NCBI GenBank assembly: GCA_937989795.1
Contig: CALKBB010000204.1
Span: 1-15,047 of the forward strand
Length of the DNA: 15,047 nt
DNA from: an uncultured Collinsella sp.
GTDB taxonomy: Bacteria > Actinomycetota > Coriobacteriia > Coriobacteriales > Coriobacteriaceae
Direction: 5' to 3'
Part shown: piece by piece, positions 6,162 through 13,393 of the stretch
Layout of the letters: every line of letters starts with the position of its first letter
Numbering within the stretch: the first letter of the stretch is position 1
Notes under the pieces: model-generated
Seen by the model: the letters and a program-made list of their open reading frames with translations, nothing else
Told to the model about the DNA's origin: nothing
The model's database searches: none
Made by a program: the position numbers and the translations under genes

Positions 6162-6893
6162 CTAGTGCAGAATCTTGGACAGGAACTCGCGGCAGCGCGG
6201 GTTCTCGGGGTTATCGAAGAAGTGCTCGGGCGTGCCCTCCTCCAGGATGCGGCCGTCCTCCATAAAGATGACGCGGTCGGCCACCTGGCGCGCAAAGCCC
6301 ATCTCATGCGTCACGCAGATCATGGTGATGTCCTCCTGTGCGAGCTCAATCATAACGTCCAGAACCTCCTGGACCATCTCGGGGTCGAGCGCCGAAGTCG
6401 GTTCGTCAAACAGGATGATGGGCTGCTTGGTGCACAGGGCACGGGCAATGGCGATGCGCTGCTGCTGACCGCCCGAGAGGTTCTGCGGATACTCGCCTGC
6501 CTTATGCGCCATGCCGACGCGTTTGAGCGCGGCGATGGCAATCTCGGTCGCCTCCTCCTTGCTCTTCTTTTGCAGCTTGATGGGCGCGAGCGTCAGGTTG
6601 CCCAGTACCGTCATGTTGGGATACAGGTTGAACTGCTGAAACACCATGGAGCTGTACTTACGAGCCATCTCCAGGTGATTCTTTTTGGTGAGCGGCGTAC
6701 CGTCGATGACGACCTCGCCCGACGTGGGCTCCTCCAGATAATCGACGCAACGGATGAGCGTCGACTTACCCGAGCCGGAAGGCCCGATCATTACGAGCTT
6801 CTCGCCGCGCTTGACGGTGAGATTGATATCTTTGAGCACATGCAGGTCGCCAAAGTACTTGTTGAGATGCTTGATCTCGATCATGTCTGCCAT
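6162..6893 (-). CDS. glnQ: Glutamine-type amino acid ABC transporter ATP-binding protein
   Basis: This 243-residue cytoplasmic ATPase energises the importer. All motifs are intact: Walker A GPSGSGKST (37-45), Q-loop FQQFNLYPNMTVLGN (about 85-99), ABC signature LSGGQQQR (139-146), Walker B ILFDEPTSALDP (160-171) and the H-loop histidine in CVTHEMGFA (H196). The sequence is typical of the GlnQ/HisP polar amino acid subfamily. It is the first gene of the four-gene importer operon. The ATG at 6891-6893 is preceded by AGGGAAGGGA; an internal ATG three codons later is less well placed. The substrate is most likely glutamine or glutamate by subfamily resemblance. Confidence 0.95.
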   Translation of the reverse strand: MADMIEIKHLNKYFGDLHVLKDINLTVKRGEKLVMIGPSGSGKSTLIRCVDYLEEPTSGEVVIDGTPLTKKNHLEMARKYSSMVFQQFNLYPNMTVLGNLTLAPIKLQKKSKEEATEIAIAALKRVGMAHKAGEYPQNLSGGQQQRIAIARALCTKQPIILFDEPTSALDPEMVQEVLDVMIELAQEDITMICVTHEMGFARQVADRVIFMEDGRILEEGTPEHFFDNPENPRCREFLSKILH

Positions 6894-6928
6894 GAATGTC
6901 CCTTCCCTGCGTTTACACGAGTTGCACT

Positions 6929-6934
6929 ATTGTA
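6929..6934 (-). promoter_or_regulatory. Possible -10 box of the ABC importer operon
   Basis: TACAAT on the minus strand lies 35 nt upstream of the glnQ start. A recognisable -35 box is not seen at the usual distance, so this is tentative. Confidence 0.3.
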
Positions 6935-6998
6935 CGGAAAGAACCACGTTTCTGCAGCCCACACTACATTCCCGTAAAGAACCCGCAACCTTTAACCC

Positions 6999-7056
6999 AC
7001 TCATTGGGGACAGACTTAAATGAGAGGGCACTCATTTAAGTCTGTCCCCAATGAGT
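6999..7056. repeat. Perfect 26-bp inverted repeat carrying GGGGACAGAC
   Basis: The arms 6999-7024 and 7031-7056 are exact reverse complements around a 6-nt spacer (AGGGCA). Each arm contains ATTGGGGACAGACTTAAA, so two GGGGACAGAC cores face each other. It lies between the glnQ operon start and the terminator of the YqeY-like gene. No gene is present. It looks like a REP-like or BIME-like pair rather than a terminator, since the arms are A/T-rich at the loop end and no T-tract follows. Confidence 0.85.
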
Positions 7057-7068
7057 ACCCAGCCAACC

Positions 7069-7100
7069 AAAAAGGGGCGCGACCGCAATGGCCACGCCCC
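7069..7100 (-). terminator. Rho-independent terminator of the YqeY-like gene
   Basis: On the minus strand GGGGCGTG (7093-7100) pairs with CGCGCCCC (7074-7081), 8 bp with one G-U, followed directly by TTTTT (7069-7073). It begins 30 nt past the stop codon of the gene at 7130-7573. Confidence 0.85.
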
Positions 7101-7129
7101 CTCAACATCAACTATATGCCGCTCGGCCC

Positions 7130-7573
7130 CTACGCGAGCTTTGCGCCGACGATCTTTGCCGCGGCAGGCTTATCAAAGTTGCCGCCGGTGGCCTTGCCGA
7201 GTGCTCCCATGACCTGGCCCATCTGCTTCTTGGAAGTAGCGCCCAGCTCGGCGATGACCTGCTCGATCAGGGCCTCGAGCTCCTCGCCCGAAACCTGCGC
7301 GGGCAGCAGGCTCTCCAGAATCTTGACCTGCTCGGTCAGGTTGTCGGTACGCTCCTGGTCGGTGCCGACCTTGATGGACATCTCCAGCGTCTCGCTCGTC
7401 TGCTTAATCAGACGCTTGATCATGCTGTTGACGTCCTCCTCGGTCACATCGCGGCGCTCGTTAACCTCGATATTCTTCACCTCGGCCTTGACCTGGCGAA
7501 TGATGGACAGGCGAACCTTATCCTTGGCCTTCATGGCGGCGATCATTTCCTGCTGCAGCTCTTCGTTGGTCAT
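7130..7573 (-). CDS. YqeY/GatB-tail domain protein
   Basis: This 147-residue soluble helical protein is of the YqeY family, related to the tail domain of the GatB subunit of the tRNA-dependent amidotransferase. Landmarks are MKAKDKVRLSIIRQVKAEVKN near the N-terminus, a central coiled region around LTEQVKILESLLPAQVSGEEL, and the conserved C-terminal GxxMGxVMGxL-type segment KQMGQVMGALGKATGGNFD. In GatB this domain contacts tRNA; the function of stand-alone YqeY is not settled. The start at 7571-7573 is chosen for the strong AGGAGG upstream. The upstream in-frame ATG would add 12 residues lying partly across that ribosome binding site. It follows the foldase gene by 54 nt and may share its transcript, and it has its own terminator. 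Confidence 0.9.
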   Translation of the reverse strand: MTNEELQQEMIAAMKAKDKVRLSIIRQVKAEVKNIEVNERRDVTEEDVNSMIKRLIKQTSETLEMSIKVGTDQERTDNLTEQVKILESLLPAQVSGEELEALIEQVIAELGATSKKQMGQVMGALGKATGGNFDKPAAAKIVGAKLA

Positions 7574-7627
7574 CTGCAAATCCTCCTCAATAGTGTGGGC
7601 GGCACTCACACGAGCGCCGCCCCATGA

Positions 7628-8851
7628 TTACTCAGTCGTCGACGAATCGTCGGTCGAGCTCTTGGTGACGCCCTTCAGACTCACGTTATAGGGTACGTCC
7701 TTGGGCATGGGGTTGACGGTGATGTCGGCGTCCTTCTTGTACTGCTCCAGCCACTCGCTGTACGCGGTGCTTGCCGTCTGCGTCTTCACCACGTTGGAGA
7801 CGTACTTCTTGATGTCCTTGGGCACCTGCTTAATGTCATCGACCTGATTATCGACATGGAAGTAGTCGGTGCACTTGATGATGTGGTAACCATAGGTCGA
7901 CTCGACGACTTCGCTCACGTCGCCCTTGTTGAGCCCCTCGAGCGCCGCCTGGTAGCTGTCGACGAAGGTGGTGAGCTTGTCCCAGCCCACATCGCCCTTC
8001 TTCTCCTTGGAGCCGGTATCGTCGGAATACTGCTCCACGGCGTCCTCAAAGCTCAGCTCGCCGGAGTTGATCTTATCCAGGCACTCCTGCGCCTTGGCCT
8101 TGGCAGCGGCCTTGTCCTCGTCAGATGCGTCGGAATCGACCTTGATCAGGATATTCGACGAGCGGCGAGCATCGTTGTAGTTAGACAGGTTCTCGTTGAT
8201 GTAATCGACGATCTCGCTGTCCTTGGGCTTGCTGGTGGGCGCCACGGCATCCTTAAGCTTTTGCTGTGCCAGGCTCTCCTTGAGCGAGTCCTTGTAGGTG
8301 TCCTCGGTATAGCCGTAGGTCTTAAGGGTCTTCTTAAAGGTCTTGGCACCGCCCGCGCTCTTGCACGCATCCTTCCATGCCTTCTCGACCTCCTCATCCG
8401 ACACCGTCACGCCGTTTTCCTTCTGCGCCTGCTGAAGCAGAATCTGCTGCGTGTAGGACTCGATGAGCTGCTTGCGGTACTTTTTGGGCGTCAGATCGTT
8501 GTCGACCAGATACTGCGCCCAGTCCTTGTCCTTGGTGTAGCCGTAGGACGTGCGCATGCTCATGATTTGCTTGGTCACGGTATCCTCGGTGAGGTTGGTG
8601 CCATTGATGGTGGCAGCCACGCCACCAGTGAGCTTATAGCCCGAGCTGGCGCTTTCGGTCTGCGACATCAGACCGGAGCACGCCATGGCCGAGACGGAAA
8701 GCAGCATTGCCAGCACGCCGATAACCACCAGGACGATCTTGACGGTCTTAGACACGTACGTCTTGCGCTGCTTCTTACGAGAGCTGGAGGCAGCGCGAGT
8801 CTGCTGCTCGGGCGTCGGCGCGGCCTCGGAGTTCTTTTTCTTGTTTGCCAT
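7628..8851 (-). CDS. PrsA/SurA-type peptidyl-prolyl isomerase (membrane-anchored foldase)
   Basis: This 407-residue extracytoplasmic foldase helps exported proteins fold. A basic, lysine-rich cytoplasmic N-terminus (1-36) precedes one hydrophobic segment (about 37-57). A Cys at 58 sits in SAMAC, a poor lipobox, so a signal anchor is as likely as a lipoprotein. A SurA/PrsA-like N-domain follows (about 75-205). The parvulin domain (about 229-333) has NILIKVD, FEDAVEQYSDDTGSKEKKGDVGW and GYHIIKCTDY, the usual rotamase landmarks. The C-terminal tail is rich in Ser, Thr and acidic residues. The ATG at 8849-8851 has AAAGG upstream. Prolyl isomerase activity itself is not guaranteed, since some family members act only as chaperones. 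Confidence 0.9.
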   Translation of the reverse strand: MANKKKNSEAAPTPEQQTRAASSSRKKQRKTYVSKTVKIVLVVIGVLAMLLSVSAMACSGLMSQTESASSGYKLTGGVAATINGTNLTEDTVTKQIMSMRTSYGYTKDKDWAQYLVDNDLTPKKYRKQLIESYTQQILLQQAQKENGVTVSDEEVEKAWKDACKSAGGAKTFKKTLKTYGYTEDTYKDSLKESLAQQKLKDAVAPTSKPKDSEIVDYINENLSNYNDARRSSNILIKVDSDASDEDKAAAKAKAQECLDKINSGELSFEDAVEQYSDDTGSKEKKGDVGWDKLTTFVDSYQAALEGLNKGDVSEVVESTYGYHIIKCTDYFHVDNQVDDIKQVPKDIKKYVSNVVKTQTASTAYSEWLEQYKKDADITVNPMPKDVPYNVSLKGVTKSSTDDSSTTE

Positions 8852-8926
8852 AGTTGGCCTTTCGCATTACGAATCGAACAAACGCCATTGTGTCACAACG
8901 CGGACCCCGCGACACACCTGGCACAT

Positions 8927-9037
8927 GGGGGACAAGTTAATCTGCACCATTTTGGTGCAAAGGGGACAGCTCTGGCAGCTGGCAGCTAGGGACCGTCCCC
9001 AAGTGCCGGCACATAAGGAACGTCCCCAGGCGCCGGC
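8927..9037. repeat. Patchwork of GGGGAC-type repeats and small hairpins
   Basis: Bases 8927-9037 contain GGGGGACAAGTTAA, the hairpin TGCACCA/TGGTGCA (8943-8949/8953-8959), GGGGAC (8962-8967) pairing with GTCCCC (8995-9000), a direct duplication CTGGCAGCTGGCAGC (8972-8986), two inward-facing GCCGGC blocks and AAGGAACGTCCCC. It fills most of the 197-nt gap between the foldase gene and the EIIA gene and ends about 12 nt from the EIIA stop. No coding potential is seen. It looks like several nested REP-like elements. Confidence 0.6.
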
Positions 9038-9048
9038 TTAGCTCCACC

Positions 9049-9513
9049 TTAGAAGTGGCGGCGGATGGCGTCGACCATGCCTTGGCACGTGGCCTGGCCG
9101 AGCACATCGGCTGCGGCATCGGCATCCATAAAGATATTCATAAGCGCTTGCAGAGCCTCGACCTGGCCGCCCGGCTCGGCAATACCCAAATTGATGATGA
9201 TCTGCGCCGGCACGGGGGCGCCCATGCCCGCCATAGCATTGAACGTCACGGGCGCGGCGGGCTTTACCACCGCGATATAGGGCTTAGCCACAAACCTCGG
9301 ATCGGTATGCGGGATGGCGATGTTAGCCGCCGGCATGGCAAGACCCGTGGGATAGGCATCCTCGCGAACGCGGACGGCGTCGAGCCAACCGGGCACAATG
9401 TAGCCGCGAGGTGCAAGCTCGTCCTCGAGCCGCGCAAACACCTCATCCGGCGTCGCGCACTCCCAATCAAAAAACACCAGCTCAGGCGTAAACAGTGCTT
9501 CGCTATCCGCCAT
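9049..9513 (-). CDS. Orphan PTS EIIA component, galactitol/fructose-mannitol type
   Basis: This 154-residue cytoplasmic phosphotransferase EIIA domain is of the fructose/mannitol (type 2) superfamily. Its closest flavour is galactitol GatA: YPTGLAMPAANIAIPHTDP contains the phospho-accepting His at residue 69. In the phosphotransferase relay it would accept phosphate from HPr and pass it to an EIIB. No EIIB, EIIC, HPr or sugar enzyme gene lies next to it: the neighbours are purN and the foldase gene. It may serve a permease elsewhere or be regulatory. The start ATG at 9511-9513 follows GGTGAGAGAGGTGAG. The length is normal for a stand-alone EIIA. Confidence 0.87.
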   Translation of the reverse strand: MADSEALFTPELVFFDWECATPDEVFARLEDELAPRGYIVPGWLDAVRVREDAYPTGLAMPAANIAIPHTDPRFVAKPYIAVVKPAAPVTFNAMAGMGAPVPAQIIINLGIAEPGGQVEALQALMNIFMDADAAADVLGQATCQGMVDAIRRHF

Positions 9514-9531
9514 GCGCTCACCTCTCTCACC

Positions 9532-9587
9532 TAGTCACCTGCGACGTTCTTGAATGACTAGTCATTCAAGAACGTCGCAGGTGACTA
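9532..9587. repeat. Perfect 56-bp palindrome upstream of the EIIA gene
   Basis: Bases 9532-9559 and 9560-9587 are exact reverse complements with no spacer; the centre is ACTAGT. Each arm holds CACCTGCGACGTTCTTGAATGA. On the minus strand a T-rich stretch (from AAAAACAAAAGG at 9590) precedes rather than follows it, so it is not a classical terminator of purN. The segment AAGAACGTCGCAGG resembles AAGGAACGTCCCCAGG at 9015-9030, which suggests the same repeat family. Its right-hand end on the minus strand lies only 18 nt from the EIIA start, so it would form the leader structure of that gene if co-transcribed. Confidence 0.85.
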
Positions 9588-9665
9588 CCAAAAACAAAAG
9601 GTGGCCACACGCACCTTGGCGCCAATGACCACCCTGACTACTCGGCTAAATTGTACTGTGCGCCA

Positions 9666-10367
9666 CTAGCCGCGCGGCGCATCAATTGCGACCTTGCCGC
9701 TCTCCAGCACGTGGACGCGGCCGTCGGCGAGCATCTGCACGACCTCGGGATACAGCACGTGCTCAATCGCGTGGATGTGCTCCTCGAGCGCATCGACGTC
9801 CCAGCCTTCCTCAACGGCCAGCGCGCGCTGGGCAATGATGGGGCCGTTGTCGTAGATCTCGTTGGCAAAATGCACGGTCACACCAGTTACCTTGACGCCG
9901 CGCGCAAAGGCATCGTCGATGGCGTGCGCACCGGTAAAGCTCGGCAGCAGCGCCGGATGCAAGTTGACCACGCGGTTGGGAAACGCCGCCAGTAGCGGCG
10001 TATGCACCATGCGCATATAGCCAGCCATGACCACATATTCGCAGCCGCGCTCGAGCAGCTCGTGCGCAATGATCTCGTCAGCGGCGATGGGGTCGGCATA
10101 GACATCCTTGGACAGCGTAAGCGTCTGGATACCCGCACGCTCGGCACGCTGCAGACCCTTGGCTGAAGGGCGACTCGACACCACGAGCTCAATCGAGGCG
10201 TTGAGCTTATCCGCGGCGATCAGGTCGATCAGCGCCTGCAGGTTGGTACCCGAACCGCTGATAAGCACGCCGATCTTAAGCGGCTCGGCCGTATCGGTGC
10301 CGGTCGGACGGGTGTAGGGCACAAAGCCCAGGCCCTCGGCAGCAGCCATCTGCTCGTTAGCGCTCAT
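9666..10367 (-). CDS. purN: Phosphoribosylglycinamide formyltransferase (GART)
   Basis: PurN transfers a formyl group from 10-formyl-THF to GAR, the third step of purine synthesis, in the cytoplasm. The 233-residue protein shows the PRPP-derived-substrate loop ISGSGTNLQALI (36-47), the catalytic set N135 and H137 in NLHPALLPSF, and D173 in EIYDNGPII, with GAHAIDDAFARG between. It is about 30 residues longer than usual at the N-terminus (before KIGVLISG), so either the annotated start is too early or this is a short extension. The ATG at 10365-10367 overlaps the end of purM by 11 nt, a coupled arrangement that supports this start. No good ribosome binding site is seen. It ends the purM-purN unit. 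Confidence 0.94.
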   Translation of the reverse strand: MSANEQMAAAEGLGFVPYTRPTGTDTAEPLKIGVLISGSGTNLQALIDLIAADKLNASIELVVSSRPSAKGLQRAERAGIQTLTLSKDVYADPIAADEIIAHELLERGCEYVVMAGYMRMVHTPLLAAFPNRVVNLHPALLPSFTGAHAIDDAFARGVKVTGVTVHFANEIYDNGPIIAQRALAVEEGWDVDALEEHIHAIEHVLYPEVVQMLADGRVHVLESGKVAIDAPRG

Positions 10368-11460
10368 CGGAGTACACGACCTTACCGGAACCCTCGACGC
10401 ACTCGCCCACGCGGAACGGCTTCTCGCCCAGCGCGACCAGGGCCTCGGTCACCGCGGCCTCGTCCTCGGGGGCAACGATCAGGCACAGGCCGACGCCCAT
10501 GTTGAAAGTCTTGCACGCCTCGTTGGGCGCGAGCTCGGCCTGGCGCGACACGTAGGTGATGACGGGAGGAACGTCCCAGCCCATCTCGGCACCGTTACGG
10601 GTGACCACGGCGTCAACGTCGTCGGCAAGCGCGCGGTTGAGGTTCTCGGTGATGCCGCCGCCGGTGATGTGGGCGATGGCGTGCACCGGAGCGCCACCGC
10701 GGAGCAGCTCCAGAATCGGCTTGACGTAGATGCGCGTAGGAGCCAACAGGGCGTCTGCCAGCGATGCACCGCCGAGCTCCTCGAGCGGACGGCTCAGCTC
10801 CTCGGCCTTAGCGGCGGCCTCGGGCGTGCCCGGCTTGATGCCGTCGACACCAATGACCTTGCGCACGAGCGAGTAACCGTTGGAATGCACGCCGGTGGAA
10901 GGCAGGCCCAGGATCACATCGCCGGGGCGAACGTTCGCGGGGTCGAGCATCTTGGGACGGTCGACGACGCCCACGGTAAAGCCGGCAAGGTCGTAGTCGG
11001 CAGGCGCCATGACGCCGGGGTGCTCGGCCATCTCGCCACCCACGAGCGCGCAGCCCGCGAGCTTGCAGCCGTCGGCCACGCCCTTGATGATCTTTGCCAT
11101 GTGCTCGGCCTCAATGTGGCCGATGGCGACGTAGTCCAGGAAGAACAGCGGCTCGGCGCCCGAAGCCAAGATGTCGTTGACGCACATGGCGACCAGGTCC
11201 TGGCCCACCGTCTCGTGACGGTCCATGATCTGGGCGAGCACGAGCTTGGTGCCCACGCCGTCGGTACCGCTAATCAGAATCGGGTCTTCCATATCCTTAA
11301 GCGCAGCGGCCGAGAACAGGCCACCAAAGCCACCGATACCGCCGATGACCTCGGGGCGGTTGGTGTCCTTAACCATTTGCTTAATAGCGTCGACGGCGCG
11401 GCCGCCCTCGGCGGTATCGACGCCGGCATCCTCATACGTCACATGCTTGCTGTCGCTCAT
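10357..11460 (-). CDS. purM: Phosphoribosylformylglycinamidine cyclo-ligase (AIR synthase)
   Basis: PurM closes the imidazole ring to make AIR from FGAM using ATP. The 367-residue protein has the family landmarks VTYEDAGVD at the start, SGTDGVGTK (64-72), DLVAMCVNDILASGAEPLFFLDY (88-110), GGEMAEHPGVM (141-151), the ATP-binding LPSTGVHSNGYSLVRK and the C-terminal HITGGGITENLNR. All are intact, and the length is normal (about 340-370). The ATG at 11458-11460 is preceded by AGGAAGG. It lies downstream of purF by 156 nt, a gap containing a G/C hairpin and a repeat element, and overlaps purN. The pur genes therefore run F, then M-N, in the pathway-related cluster typical of Actinobacteria and Firmicutes. 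Confidence 0.97.
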   Translation of the reverse strand: MSDSKHVTYEDAGVDTAEGGRAVDAIKQMVKDTNRPEVIGGIGGFGGLFSAAALKDMEDPILISGTDGVGTKLVLAQIMDRHETVGQDLVAMCVNDILASGAEPLFFLDYVAIGHIEAEHMAKIIKGVADGCKLAGCALVGGEMAEHPGVMAPADYDLAGFTVGVVDRPKMLDPANVRPGDVILGLPSTGVHSNGYSLVRKVIGVDGIKPGTPEAAAKAEELSRPLEELGGASLADALLAPTRIYVKPILELLRGGAPVHAIAHITGGGITENLNRALADDVDAVVTRNGAEMGWDVPPVITYVSRQAELAPNEACKTFNMGVGLCLIVAPEDEAAVTEALVALGEKPFRVGECVEGSGKVVYSDER

Positions 11461-11528
11461 CTGAGCCTTCCTCTCCCACTACCGCTTGACGCACAGACGC
11501 CAAACGGTGCTCATAGTTGCCCTAAGTT

Positions 11529-11555
11529 CGGCGCGCATTCTGGCAACGCGCGCCG
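11529..11555. other. G/C-rich hairpin between purF and purM
   Basis: CGGCGCGC at 11529-11536 pairs perfectly with GCGCGCCG at 11548-11555 across an 11-nt loop. No T-tract follows on either strand, so it is not a clear intrinsic terminator. It could be an mRNA processing or stability hairpin in the purF-purM interval. Confidence 0.4.
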
Positions 11556-11581
11556 CTCAATCAACAAAACAGCAGGTGAAA

Positions 11582-11614
11582 CCTACCAAAATAAACCTGT
11601 CCCTAAATGGCAGG
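11582..11614 (-). repeat. AGGGACAGGTTT repeat, copy 3
   Basis: Read on the minus strand this 33-nt copy has the ends CCTGCCA and TGGTAGG around AGGGACAGGTTT (11593-11604), identical in the core to copy 1. It begins 2 nt after the purF stop codon (TAA at 11617-11619), the same spacing as copy 1 from the pth stop. Its ends can pair to a short hairpin. Confidence 0.7.
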
Positions 11615-11616
11615 TT

Positions 11617-13287
11617 TTATGCCTCGCCGTGCTTCTCTTCCCAGCTGCGGTCATCGTATTTCTCGACCACGGCGTCGTCGTCAAAGTGCAGCGGCTTATC
11701 CAGGTTGCGGGGCTTAAAGCCCTCCATAAACTTGTCGCGGCCAAAGCTCTCGGGAATCGCCACGGGATAACGGCCGGTAAAGCACGCGTCGCAGTAGCCA
11801 CCCTTGGGCATGACCTTCAGCAGGCCCTCAACCGAAAGGAAGGCCAGCGAATCGGCGCCGATGTACTCGCAGATCTCCTCGACCGTCTTGTTGGCGCTGA
11901 TGAGCTGCGACTGCACGTCGGTATCGATGCCGTAGAAGCACGGCCAGATGACCTCGGGCGAGTTGATGCGGATGTGAATCTCCTTGGCGCCGGCATTGCG
12001 CAGCATCTTGACGAGCTGCACCATGGTGGTGCCGCGCACGATGGAGTCGTCGATGACGACCAGACGTTTGCCCTCGATGTTGTCGCGCAGCGGGTTGAGC
12101 TTCATGCGCACGCCCATGGCGCGCAGCTCCTGCGTGGGCTCGATAAACGTACGGCCCACATAGCGATTCTTGATGAGGCCCTCGCCAAAGGGAATGCCGC
12201 TCTCGTGCGAATAGCCCTCCGCGGGCGGCAGGCCGGAGTCGGGAACGCCGATGACCAGGTCGGCCTCGACGGGCTCCTCGTGTGCCAGCTGACGACCCAT
12301 GTCGTAGCGGCAAGCGTAGACGCTCTTGCCGTTCATGATGGAGTCGGGGCGGGCAAAGTAGACCTGCTCAAAGATGCAGTTGGCCGGCTCTTCAGCTGCA
12401 GGCACGCCCTGCTCGGATACCAGGCCCTCGGCACTGATGCGCAAGATCTCGCCGGGACGGACGTCGCGAACGTACTCGGCGCCCACGATATCGAGCGCGC
12501 ACGTCTCGGAGGCAACGACCCAGCCGCCAGCGTGCGTAACATGGACGGCGGAGTCGACCGTCGAGGCATCGTCTTGCGAGGGCAGCTGCGAAACAGAAGC
12601 GGCGTCGGCCTGGTCCAGGCCCTCGTCCACGAGCTTGCCCAGCACCATCGGACGAATGCCATGCGGATCGCGGAAGGCGTAGAGTGCCTGCTCGTTGATG
12701 AGCGTCATGGCGTAGCCGCCGCGCACGAGCTCCATGGTCTTGCGAATGCCCTCGCGCAGGTGGCCCGTACGCTGGGTAAAGTAGCCGATAAGCTTGGTCG
12801 CAACCTCGGAATCCGAATTGGAGAGGAACGGCACGCCCAACTCGATCAGCTGACGGCGCAGCTCGTCGGTGTTGACCAGAGTGCCGTTGTGAGCAAGCGC
12901 GATGATGACGCTGTTGATGGTAGAAAGATGCGGCTGCGAGGCTTCCCAGCTCTTGGCGCCGGCGGTACCATAGCGCACGTGGCCCACGGCCAGCTGGCCG
13001 GAGAGCGTCGACAGGTCGGCGTTGGAGAACACGCGATCGAGCAGTCCCAGGTCTTTACGAACCATAACCGTGCCGCCATCGCCCACGGCGATTCCCGCCG
13101 ATTCCTGGCCGCGATGCTGCAGCGCGCGCAGACCAAAGTACGTCAGTCGAGCCACATCGCGATCGGGTGCCCACACACCAAAAATGCCGCATTCCTCATG
13201 CAGCTGGTCGGAGTCCGGATCATACGTCGACATGGTCTTCACCTGTCCCGCGGCGCGCTCGGCCGCGTGGATGGTTTCTTGAGACAT
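11617..13287 (-). CDS. purF: Amidophosphoribosyltransferase
   Basis: PurF makes 5-phosphoribosylamine from PRPP and glutamine, the committed step of purine synthesis. The 556-residue protein has an N-terminal nucleophile Cys at 33 (EECGIFG) after a 32-residue leader presumably removed by autoprocessing. The glutaminase domain carries LRALQHRGQESAGIA (53-67), HVRYGT (103-108) and HNGTLVN (133-139). The phosphoribosyl transferase loop VIDDSIVRGTT is at 411-421. Four cysteines fit the [4Fe-4S] set of the Bacillus subtilis class: C304, C450, C499 and C502. Residues about 219-253 look like an insertion before VVASETCA compared with the B. subtilis enzyme, which accounts for part of the extra length. 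The ATG at 13285-13287 has GAGGGGA upstream; an internal ATG at codon 19 is a weaker alternative giving a shorter propeptide. Confidence 0.97.
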   Translation of the reverse strand: MSQETIHAAERAAGQVKTMSTYDPDSDQLHEECGIFGVWAPDRDVARLTYFGLRALQHRGQESAGIAVGDGGTVMVRKDLGLLDRVFSNADLSTLSGQLAVGHVRYGTAGAKSWEASQPHLSTINSVIIALAHNGTLVNTDELRRQLIELGVPFLSNSDSEVATKLIGYFTQRTGHLREGIRKTMELVRGGYAMTLINEQALYAFRDPHGIRPMVLGKLVDEGLDQADAASVSQLPSQDDASTVDSAVHVTHAGGWVVASETCALDIVGAEYVRDVRPGEILRISAEGLVSEQGVPAAEEPANCIFEQVYFARPDSIMNGKSVYACRYDMGRQLAHEEPVEADLVIGVPDSGLPPAEGYSHESGIPFGEGLIKNRYVGRTFIEPTQELRAMGVRMKLNPLRDNIEGKRLVVIDDSIVRGTTMVQLVKMLRNAGAKEIHIRINSPEVIWPCFYGIDTDVQSQLISANKTVEEICEYIGADSLAFLSVEGLLKVMPKGGYCDACFTGRYPVAIPESFGRDKFMEGFKPRNLDKPLHFDDDAVVEKYDDRSWEEKHGEA

Positions 13288-13328
13288 GGTATCCCCTCAG
13301 AGCCTCGTTATTTGGCGTTACCTGCCCT

Positions 13329-13334
13329 ATTATA
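13329..13334 (-). promoter_or_regulatory. Likely -10 box of purF
   Basis: A perfect TATAAT on the minus strand lies about 42 nt upstream of the purF start, with TG two bases before it (TGCGTATAAT). The -35 region is poor. The short leader leaves little room for a purine riboswitch, and none was seen. Confidence 0.5.
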
Positions 13335-13393
13335 CGCACGGCAAGACAAGCACTCCCGCGCATGAGCAGCGCTTTTTAAAAGCCCACCGAGCT

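Noticed and set aside
9532..9587. Simple intrinsic terminator for purN
   Set aside because: On the purN strand the T-rich stretch comes before the palindrome rather than after it, so it does not fit the standard form. Termination there is still possible.
13288..13330. Purine riboswitch upstream of purF
   Set aside because: The predicted leader is only about 35 nt, too short for a riboswitch with an expression platform, and no conserved aptamer core was seen.
10669..13365. An 898-codon open frame on the plus strand opposite purM and purF
   Set aside because: It is antisense to two unmistakable genes with intact catalytic motifs. Long antisense frames are expected in GC-rich DNA with strong third-position bias, and its product shows no family features.
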